This document shows positions 8,167 through 18,300 of a DNA stretch of 27,466 bases, one piece after another. The notes under the pieces were generated by a model. That model did not search any database. It saw only the letters and a list, made by a program, of their open reading frames with translations, and was not told the DNA's origin. This DNA is from Lunasporangiospora selenospora (taxonomy: Eukaryota > Mortierellomycota > Mortierellomycetes > Mortierellales > Mortierellaceae): assembly GCA_015680635.1 (NCBI GenBank), contig JAABOA010000026.1, positions 1-27,466 of the forward strand, written 5' to 3'. Every line of letters begins with the position of its first letter. Within the stretch, counting starts at the first letter, position 1. A program made the position numbers and the translations under genes.

Positions 8167-11100
8167 AAATAAAGGTCACCGAGTCATGGAACGCAGAGTG
8201 AGAATGAGATCATGACTACCGCCTCTCAAAAGAAAAGACGGGAAAAAAAGGCACAAACTTACGCGTATTTGGGAGGAGGATCTTGTGCATCGTGTCCAGA
8301 GATCACATATGAAATCTCAACTCGACTCGTATCCCAATACCGAATCTTTCTGTCTGCACCGGCAGTTATCATGAATTCACAGTCTGCAGGACATATGATG
8401 GCATGTACACTTTGATCCGCAGACACATTCGAGTCATTGGTCGTGAATGAGTTCCTTAAGAGTTCGCTTCCAGAAAGCGGCTCTGTTGCCTTGAAGCTAT
8501 CAAATGACAAGGCTTTCTTGTCGTCTGCATTCCGTACCCCAAAGACCTCTCGGCAATCATCATGTTCAATATCCCAGACAGAGAGCTCATTCCGGCCTGA
8601 AGCAATGATGATCTTGCCGCTTCGAGCTGGCGGATGGGGTTCGGGATGGATAACAAGGCGACTGATCCTGGACCGGCCAGGGTGAACCCATGATCGGATT
8701 GCAATCTTGAATCTTAGATCCCACAGTGTCAAGACTCCTCGGTTGGTACCAACAATGAGCCATGCTCGATGAGGATCAATCACCATTGCTGTGATTATGC
8801 CTACATTAAATGCCAACCAGACAGGAAAAGCGATGAATATCATGGAAACAGAATGATGTTGACGGGACTCGAACACCGCTTAGCAACCTATTCATACCAT
8901 GAGAGATGTTATTGCACAACAACCAAGCCCGCTGCATGGTTCCCAACTCCAGTGCATAGATGTTGCCGCGGTTGGTTGCATAAACTAACAAGGATTGCGA
9001 TTCTGATACGTTCCCAATTGAAGTCAAAAGTTTCTTAGTCTACACGCATGTACAGATTCCTCAACCTGCCCATAGCTGATTTGAAATCAGGAGTGATAGG
9101 TACCTGTGTTGTAGTGCTCCATCGCTACTACAAACTCATTGTCTAGGGTAATCTTTCGGACTGCTTCACACTTTCCATACTTTCCAGCAGAGATGTAGTG
9201 AACTCGGAATACATGAATCATGCCATTATCAGAGGCTGCAGCAACACTGTGAGTGTTCTCAATGAAGGCTATACATGTTACTTTGCCTCCTAAAGACCGA
9301 GTCATGCATCAATAGTTGGTGTTAGCGCCTTCGACTTGGGTCATTCGAGAGATTAAAATATAAATTAAACAAATGTAAAATACCAAGGGCATTGTACGAC
9401 ATCCTGGCTCGGTTGGTGACATTTTTCTCAAGCCGTGCAGTGTCCCAGATCTTGACGGAGCCATCATCTGAACATGACACAAAAAAACTATGGTCAGGTG
9501 AGACCAATACCTGGTTCACCGCTGCCTTGTGTTCGGCTAGATGAGCGACTAGCGTTCCATTTGGTCGCCATTGACTTCGAACAGCTTGCGGATTACTCCG
9601 GTGAATACGTCGGTGTCTTGCAAGAGGAAGGACATTTGGCCCAAACTCGTGCGTGGGCGATTGGAAAACTTTGAGAGTCTGGTGCACCAAGAGCTCCGCA
9701 AGGTTTCTCTTTCCTCCATCTAAAGAGGCGTAATGATTATCAGTATTATGCTTTCAATGCTAATAGGGTAGATGACTACTTTCAAAAGTAACGCAGGAGT
9801 TGAGTTACATACCGAGGGCGTTGACGAATGGTCGATTAATGAATGCTTCAGAATTACGATTATGTCGGTAATACGAATCCGAGTACGCAGCTTCAAACTG
9901 ATTTTGCCATGGAGGAGAGTTGGGCTTTGGCATATCCACACCAGATCCTGCAATCACATCCTGCACGGTTCTTTCATTGGCAGGAAGTTCGATGGTGCCT
10001 TGAGCATTTGTGTCCGTCATACTGGTAGCAGCAGCAGCCTTGCCTGAATCCGAGCTAGCGGTATTTCCTGGAGTGATTAAAATCCTGGCTCGTTTTGCAT
10101 TCTTGTCAAGAACAATGTTTGACGTCAAAGATCGCGTCCTTGAAGATTCTGGACTATTAGGCAAGGAGAAGTTTGGGGTCCCATAGTTTGGATGATTGTA
10201 TGTGCTTGGAGCAATCGAAGAGGCCAATGATACTGTAGAGTGGATATCTGAAGAAGCCTGAAGGTAGAGATTGCCTCCACCTCCTGGCGGCATAAAATGG
10301 CCATTTTCATAGACAGATCCGTGGGTACTGCTGTCTTTGGTTCGACCCGAATTGAAGATGGTGCTGTCACTGGAGATCCGTGGCATATTTCCTGTCGTAC
10401 TGGACTTGACAATCCGTCTTTGATTATGTTGCGCTGAGTTACGGTATGCTTTTGATTTCTGAATAATGAAAAAATGTCGAGTAGTGATAAGTTTTACGGA
10501 TGTCAAGACCACACCATCTAATCGAATTCAAAGCGCATGTTTCGACATTTACCTGGTTATGGCCTCGGTTGAAGCCTTTCTCGATGAGCTCCTGCGACAA
10601 AAATTCGGTGCAGGGAGTAATGTTCAGCTTTCTTAAATCTACGCTACCATCCTACAGCACGAGAAATAATGTTACTAAGACCTGATAGGTTTCATCGACT
10701 AGAGCGAATTATTAAAGCAAGCAGCAAAAAAACTAACCTTGAAGAGACCCTCAGCCTCATCATCGCGACCCTTGGGTCTTGCGCTCTGTCTTGACCGAGA
10801 AAGCTTCCAAATGTATTCTCTCATTGCAGCAAGTTTGTCTTCATCTTCATAAGTCATTCCAATAGCTCGAAGTTTCTCGAGATACTTCTCATCTCTAAAT
10901 ATATCACAGGGCATGTTAAAAGAGTTTGAACTACGACAAGCGCCACTATTTTCTTTCAGTTGTCAATTATAGCCACTTACTCTGTAGATTTGACAACAAC
11001 AATGAGTGGAGAAACCTCAATCGTCCGACCAGATGGGAGATTAAGAGGGACAGTAGCAGAATGAATTGAGGACACAGACATAGACCTTGCTGCTGGTGGT

Positions 11101-14100
11101 CTTTCGCGAACTGGTTTCCAGAATGAAGATCGATTCGCGTGTAATGCCCACAAGATCGAGTTTTCGAACACATTTCGACTAAGAGGCGCCTTCACAATCT
11201 CTCTGATATGAGCTTCGCTTACTTCACCGACATCTGCTCTCAGGAAAGGTCGGATGACGGGATAAATCATACACCAGACATCTGCAGTCGGAAGGCGTTG
11301 GGCAGTCGAAGCAATAAAGCCAATTGCACCATATCGAATCCACAGGCTTGGATGGCAAAGGAGTGGGGCCACGACGCTCACAAGATCCCATATCGCCGGT
11401 TTTTGAAACAGACCAAGGTCACAGAGACTTGCCAAGGATTTTAACACCTTCTCCACGACAAATTCCTCAGAGTCTAGACATCATAAAATTTAGTTCAGTC
11501 TTAATGTGTGAGCAACCTTGTGGTCCTTCAACTTTTACAACATACATGAATAGCTATTTCCCATACCTGTAAGAGCTTGGACCATCAGCGGGAGAATGTA
11601 CTCTTCGAGACTCCGGCCTCCAACAAAAGTTCCCACCCCAACAATACTCTCAAAGAATGCGCTAAATGGGAGCACATGTATGAAAGCGATAAGTTAGTTA
11701 GAGTTTCTGATTAGCGGTAAGTGCGCAAAGAGGTTCATTCCAGGTATTGATACCTTCGTAACATCCAGTCTCGGTCATTGAGATACGTGATCATGTGGCT
11801 CAGGAGAACGTCGTCCACACGCTGCTTCCCAAAAAAAATACAAAGAGAGGTCATGTCCTTCAGTAGTGCTCTCTTGACGTGACTATCACTGTCCACCAGC
11901 AATACACGTATTTGTTCTTCGATAGCTGCTTGAAGGTCGAAAAGAGCAGAGTCGTAGGTGGCCTAGGAGTGTTTCAAATAATTTTTGTTAATCTCACATC
12001 ATTTCAACCTCATTCAGACTAGCAAGGGGGCATACCTCATATGGAGATCCTTCTGTATCGCCGTCTCCTTCGTTTCCAGTAAACGCTCCATCATTCTTGA
12101 GTAGCTAGTTCGAATAGAATTGTAATTGAGGTGTTGGATTGTTGTAAACACCAGTAAAATACAAATCCATACTTCTATTAGAGCATTAACATCCTGAACA
12201 GACTCTTACTTGAGCAAGTTCTAAATAACGGTGCGCCGTCTGAGCAAACTGAGCAATGCAGCTTGCATACGCCGACCTAACTAGAACCTCCTTATCCGTT
12301 GGGAATGATTGCAAGGCTGGCAGGATGTATTCAGGGAAAATGGTGACATTGATCACATCCAATGTCTCCACCTCTTCCAGCTAGTCAACAGGTTACCAAA
12401 AATACAGTCATAATTAGGTTTTGAGATAAAGGCTGCGTTCCGTCTCATCAAAATAATGGCCTACAATCCGTTTTTACCATTTTAGCCAAGGTTTTCAGGG
12501 CATGGGCGCGAACAAGAGCAACATCGTCACTTAAACAAGCGACAATGTACGGTACAAGGCGGTCCAGCTTGATATCGTCAGCAACGTGCTTGCCAATCGA
12601 AAGAAGCATATCTAAAGCGTGCATCTTTGATGATGGAAATGCAGTGTTTCGCATGGACGAGCATAAAAGCGACAAGAAAATAAGGGCGCCCTCATCTATA
12701 AAACCAGAAAATGTGAGCTGACTGAATCGGTTCTTAGACAAGGCAATAGGGGGTATGTTCTCAAATTTTCACCTACTCGAAGCATGAAGGATCTCTTTGC
12801 CTCCTTTGCCTTGCTTTTCGGCCATAGAAAGCGAACTCTATTCCATCAAGATGAAAATAGGCAGAGTTATTAAAAATGCCCACATGGATACCAAGATTGC
12901 TCTTGCTGTTGATGTCCCATGTTTCTTACAATTCCCTGAGCGAGGTTCCCTACTGAGGATTCTGATCCTGTGTAACGGTGATTAGTCCAGCATTCTTCAA
13001 TAGTACCATGTGCATTGTCTCGAGCAAGTCTCTTGAAATGCTAACCTTCAGAGACATCCTCGCTTGGATGCGACGACTCGAGTCCCAGGAAAAACGATAT
13101 TTTGTCTAAATCATGGTAGATACGCTCAATCTTTTCGTCCGCATCGGTCTTTGGTTTGTGGTCCTGTGTCTCTGAGCCATTGGAGAGTAGTGGATTGTTG
13201 ATAGCCCCTGGACCCGAAGATTCACTGGCAGACTCAGTTACTGAGTGAATGTACTGGTGTAGGAAGGTATAAAAGTACTTTGGGAATGCCTTGTCTCGCC
13301 TAGGATGAAACATTTTAAAAATTATGACACATTCATTAGAACCAACCAACAGCATATCAAGGAGCTGCAAACTGCCTAGTCATTTAGATGACATACCAGT
13401 CTGCTAAATAGCGGTCCGCGCTAAGTCTCTTTGATGGATCTAATTGGATCATGTGTTTGATCAAATCCTAGAGTATAGATCCGTATTAGAAGCATACTCA
13501 TAATGCAGTGAGTTCTCTCTTAACTGAGTGAAATTCTCTATCTCACCTTGATGTTGTTATCCTCAATCTTATTGATATATGGGGTTGGGTCATATTCGCC
13601 GCTACGATATTTGAACATCTGTGATAGCGAGAAAATCGGAGTTCCTTCTGAGAATAGCTCTGCAATAACACATCCTACTGAGAAAATATCCATGGCTGCG
13701 GTCAGTCCTGCAAATATATTCTCGGAATCCTCTGCCTGCTTCTGCTTCTCAACATCCACGCCGGGTTTGTAGAATCTCTCTGGTGCTAGATAACATGTTC
13801 TCCGTGACGATGTATCAAAGAAGAACGAGAAGTCTGCGGGGTTGTCCTGTGTTTAGATAATAGAGCATGAATTAGTACCAAAACATAATCTGCTCTATTG
13901 AGAAAACATTTTGATGCTTAGAAAATGTATTTCTTACTTCTGGTAGGAATGTGGGCTTGAAGCCGGCAAAGTCGCTGAGATACACCCAATTCCACGATGT
14001 CATTAGACAGTTTTCAGTCTTGATATCGCCATGGTAGATCTATGAATGCAAAGTACATAGAGGTTAGTTTATTCCTGTTACAGGTTGTTTTTACGCTACT

Positions 14101-14899
14101 AAAGAGATCCAGTAAAACAGCGCCTACATTTCTAGCATGTGAATCTGCGAGACCCTTGAGAAGCTGATAAGTAACCCATTTCTTCTCAATGAGATTCAAG
14201 AACGGCCGAGTGCTAGTAGAATATGCATGAATTCAGATACAGACAATATTTCCATTAGATCACGCATAAATCTTCATAAGTCTGCATCACTATCGCTGAT
14301 GTGGACTTGCCTGATACGATCGTAGAGACTGCAAAAAAAGTACTGCCTGATCAAATAGCCTGCGCGATCAGTTTCCAGAACTTTCTGAAAAGCAATGGCA
14401 TTGGGGACGTCGGCCAGGTTCTCTCGTTCCTCTATTGATAGGGTGGCCTCGATAGTTAGCGTTGTTTCCCAAAGATAGTGATAGTGATCCACGCACCTCC
14501 GGTCGGGTTATCAGTTCTTGGGATTGCTGCCATTATTCTGCTTTACCATTCAAGATTTTGACAATCCGCTTTAGAGAGAACCCAGACTCTGGCTTCACGA
14601 AAATCTTCACGACAACGGATCCTTCCTTCTGTCGACCACGGATCGTTTTCATAAACCGTGCGCTTCCAAGACTGCAAGATTACAGATAAAATAATGAAGA
14701 CAAGGCTCTCCATCAGTCAGATATCACTACGGTGTTCCAAGGAGTTTCTTTTGAACGAGCCAGTGGCCAATGGGACTTGATGGGGTAAAGTCAAAAAGAC
14801 TTGCCTTTTCTCATAGTGGATATCGCCAAGCTCGCTGACATATGAGTCGATTCCTGCAGTCGCAGTCGACGGAGTCACAGTGGAGAGCGAGTTTCCCAT
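7913..14899 (-). CDS. VPS15: Vps15, regulatory protein-kinase-like subunit of the Vps34 class III PI3-kinase complex
   Basis: Vps15 (PIK3R4) anchors and regulates Vps34 in autophagy and endosomal sorting. Exons, reading leftwards: 14899-14805, 14671-14547, 14431-14311, 14212-14128, 14039-13938, 13846-13547, 13467-13397, 13299-13046, 12967-12930, 12837-12777, 12695-12478, 12380-12210, 12104-12036, 11962-11754, 11661-11567, 11473-10981, 10894-10738, 10651-10553, 10458-9813, 9719-9384, 9289-9104, 9002-8898, 8800-8263, 8129-7913. They total 4,791 nt (1,596 aa plus stop) with every phase agreeing. MGNSLS is an N-myristoylation signal. The kinase-like domain has K54 (VVVKIF), HGDIKTEN (145-152) in place of HRD, DFA (165-167) in place of DFG, and LAPERF. 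Helical HEAT repeats, a Ser-rich linker (exon 10458-9813) and a C-terminal WD40 propeller ending [13 protein letters not shown] follow. Human Vps15 is about 1,358 aa; the linker accounts for much of the difference. Confidence 0.96.
8133..8164. repeat. (GA)16 microsatellite forming the polypyrimidine tract of the last VPS15 intron
   Basis: GA is repeated 16 times on the plus strand. In the minus-strand transcript this is a CU repeat ending directly at the CAG acceptor (8132-8130) before the final exon 8129-7913. Confidence 0.93.
14213..14310 (-). other. VPS15: GC-AG intron 3 of VPS15
   Basis: The donor ATCAG|GCAAGT (14315-14305) joins the acceptor CTACTAG to make LYDRISTRPFLN, the family sequence. 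The GT four bases inside the donor would break the phase. This is the second GC donor in the gene, with the same AG|GCAAGT context. Confidence 0.85.
14672..14804 (-). other. VPS15: GC-AG intron 1 of VPS15
   Basis: The donor reads AAAAG|GCAAGT at 14806-14799 with no usable GT nearby; the acceptor is CTTGCAG at 14678-14672. Joining gives YEKSLGSARF, which matches the conserved Vps15 N-terminal segment. GC donors with a strong AG|GCAAGT context are a known minor class spliced by the major spliceosome. Confidence 0.85.
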
Positions 14900-15394
14900 G
14901 GCGGGGCTGTGTTGTAATTACCCAGCAACTAATGCCACTGGTGCTGGTTTGCAATGAGTTCAGAAGAGCCACTCGGCAAGGGAATTGGTAAATGAAGCGG
15001 CTGCCTTGGCACAAGACTATGGGATGAACACGATGGCAGAGAACGACAGTTCATGAGGTGGAGGTCACTCCATTCCACCACGACTTCCACCTTCCCAGTC
15101 CAATCACGTGTGTAACAAGCTCGGGCAGGCCCTGAAAAGTCCTTGGCCCATCACCATCATCTCTCTTCTTTCATTAACCTCCCTTCACGTCTCAAGTTGC
15201 AGAACAGAGAAGATCCATAAGGCCATCTCTGCTCGTTTCGTCTCTTCTGCAACCGAGACAACCTTTATACAACCCTTTTCTTTATCCCATTCTCTCCATC
15301 TGTAGAAACTACCACCACCCATACCCACCTATCATTCAAAAAAAAAAAAGCCCAAAATCAAGCCCGAGAAGTTCTTTGACCACACATTCCCCAG
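14900..15394. promoter_or_regulatory. Divergent intergenic region between VPS15 and the dynein heavy chain gene
   Basis: The 495-bp spacer holds both promoters. The dynein side is strongly pyrimidine-rich on its sense strand (about 15150-15330), with an A12 run near 15340. A CCAAT/CACGTG motif lies near the middle. The dynein ATG directly follows TTCCCCAG, which could be a 5' UTR acceptor by chance. No RNA gene was seen. Confidence 0.6.
15100..15110. promoter_or_regulatory. Adjacent CCAAT box and CACGTG E-box
   Basis: CCAAT (15100-15104) runs directly into CACGTG (15105-15110). CCAAT is the target of the HAP/NF-Y complex, and palindromic CACGTG is the classic bHLH site. The position, 285 bp from the dynein ATG and about 200 bp from the VPS15 ATG, fits a shared promoter element. 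Function is inferred from the motif only. Confidence 0.4.
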
Positions 15395-18300
15395 ATGGAT
15401 GAGGACGGTCTTCAGAATGTCGGCGTCCCCATCGATGTCGATCTTGAGTCCCTCAAGAGTTACCTCGTCCAGCTCTTGGCTTTGCTTCTTGCAGCCGAGC
15501 AGGTAGATATGGACGCGTCCTTGTTCAGCTTCCCAGACTCAACTGAGCGTCTTCGTCGCTTTGCCACGGACACTCAAACGCCTGTACTTTACATTCTCAA
15601 AGAGAGTGGGCCAGCGAGCGACACTTGTAAGTCTCCCTCCTTCCACATTTTAAGAAAGCCTCCTCTCAATTAATTATAGTGTTACTTTTGTTAGCACGAA
15701 CTACTCGACCGAGTCAAGGAGTATTGTTCGCCTCCTTGAAGCGCTTTACTTCAGGCCGGGGCAGCCGCGCAACACCACTTGCGTGGTTCCTGCAGATATT
15801 TGTATTTTGCACTGAAAGGAGCTGAGCATTTTTCAGACGATGGCATATGACCCAGCAAAGTCGTTTGACTTTTTTCGGGAAGAAAAGGAGGCAACCACAA
15901 ATCACACTAGTCTCATCAGTGGAGGGCGCAGATGAGAGTTGGTTCTGACATATGTTATTATTGCCCCAATATTTTTTTTCCTGTGCACCATCGAATATTA
16001 GCTACTGCATCCCAATCATACTCATACTCCGTTAGCCATGAGTTGACATATCACTCCAGCCATGTTGGGTCTCTGGCTTTGATCAAGCGAGGACCTACAA
16101 TTGACACGTCCAGACCTTTGCAGACTCAGGTCCAGTTCATCAACCTGCCCGGTCCTGCGGGTAACGATGCCGGCCTGACCTTGTCGAGCCCTTACGAGNN
16201 NNNNNNNNNNNNNNTCCTTACTTTAACGCCTATGTCAGCACCAAAGGCGGTCTTGACGGAGGCGTCTCAGGCAAACGCCCTGACGACAAGGACGGAAAAA
16301 TGGGTATGTTTTTGGGAATTAAAGTCGTTTATCTGAGTACCTTTGTTGCTGGGCTGAGGCTAATCGAGTGTCTCTTATCTACATTATCACTTTAGGGATC
16401 CCAATGACGAAGAAGAAGATTGCAGAGTTGGAGCTTTCCCTGCTACACCTGCAGCAGAATGTTGAAATCCCAGAGATCTCTTTGATTATCCACCCTGTTG
16501 TGCAGCGTGCTATTGATGAGGTACGCCTTGTTCAAGTGGGCCATTGCCTTGTTTTTAATGAGCATTTGGTCTCGGGAAGTTGTTTAATATTCACGCATTG
16601 TCTCAATTAAAACCTGTGAATAGTGTCGCGAAGAAGGAAGACGAGTAACTGTCGACGCCGTCGAGTCGCATTACTTTTCAGATTCGACGTTCTTGAACAA
16701 GCTGCAAGGAGACGTAAATGGATGGATCAAGGAAATCCAGAAGGTGACAAAGCTCTCCAGGGACCCAGCAACAGGAACTGCGACACAAGAAATCAACTTT
16801 TGGCTTAGCATGGAGCGAGCTCTGGAAAAGATTGATGAGCAGCTGAAGAGCGACCAGATTCGTAAGTGGTAGAAATTTCGAGTTCAAGGCTAGTTTAAAC
16901 ACAGCTTTTATTTTCCATTGGAGCATGTGTCCCTAATACTGCTTTCTTCACCTAGTCCTGACGCTCGATATCTTGAAACATGCCAAGCGGTTCCACGCCA
17001 CCCTCAGCTTCATTGCTGATACCGGTCTTAAGGAGGGAACAGAAAAGGGTATGTTGTCGCACGCCATTTACATTTATGGAGTTTGTATCCACTTTTGCCA
17101 ACAGCTAATCGAGTTTTTTGCCTTGTTTTCTAGTGCACAAGTACAACCAGCTGATGAAGGACTTCCCCTTAAATGAACTTCTTTCTGCTACGGATGTAAC
17201 CAAGGTGCGCTCCTCGTTGCTGCTCATCTTTGGACATATCAATAAGAAGTTGAAGCTTTCGTAAGTTATTATTCTTCCGCTCGTCATGTCCTAAGAGATC
17301 ACCTAATCCGTTTGACTCATTAATTTCTTCTTTTTCTGTCTTGTATAGTCCATACCCAATCCGCCGAGCTTTGCCACTCGTGGAGGCTATCTCGAGAGAC
17401 TTGAACGATCAGTTGCTGCGTGTCCTTGGAAGCAAGAGGCTAATGTACATGGACTACGATGAATTCGAGAAGACAACTGCAGGAGCCATGGAGGTGTTCG
17501 AGACCTGGGACGATGTCATCAAAGAGTTTACAGGTGTTGCTCGAGAGGTCACAAAGAGGCGTTCTGAAAAGTTCTTGCCAATCAAGATCAATCCTGCTCA
17601 CGGCAAGCTTCAGGAGCGTATCAGCTTTGTTCGCGAATTCAGGAAGCAGCACGAGCAACTCCATCAGACTATTCTCAAAGTCATGACCAAGCCTTCCGCA
17701 TTGAGTGCCGGACGCAACATGGAGCTCGAGGAGCCAGAGAGCGTCAGCTTGAATGATGTCAATGCTGAAGAGGAAGTCCGACTCGCATATGAGAGCGTCA
17801 AGAATGTCGATGTTCTCGATGTTTCCCATGGTATGTCCTTTATTCAGTCCCCTTAATGTTTACGCATCTCTCCCAAAGAGACAGAAACTAACTGGTGCTC
17901 TGCAATTGCTTCTTCTACCCTCTATAATAGAGGGAACTGAGATCTGGGTCTCCGCAGAGCTGTCTTATAACGAGCGCGTCTCACGAGTCGAGAACCAGAT
18001 CATTGCTCGACTTCGAGACAGACTTGGAATTGCCAAGAACGCAAGCGAGATGTTCCGTGTGTTTTCCAAGTTCAACGCTCTTTTCGTCCGCCCCAAGGTA
18101 AGAGAGTATTTCATTCAATTATACGCTCTCCTTTTTTAAATTACATAGTCTATCCATTTGTGTTGACCTTTTCACGTGCACGCCGTTTCTAGATTCGTGG
18201 AGCCATCCAAGAATATCAGACCCAGTTGATCAACAAGGTCAAGGACGATATCAAAAAGCTGCATGACAAGTTCAAGATGCAGTATCGTTACTCCGACGCT

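Noticed and set aside
9005-9040. Alternative acceptors for VPS15 exon 22 (near 9020-9035)
   Set aside because: They are out of phase with the exon 21 donor or bring in stops; the acceptor giving exon start 9002 restores [13 protein letters not shown] in phase.
16215-16336. Translation straight through the N gap
   Set aside because: It gives [13 protein letters not shown], unlike dynein; the frame one base later gives the conserved [12 protein letters not shown].
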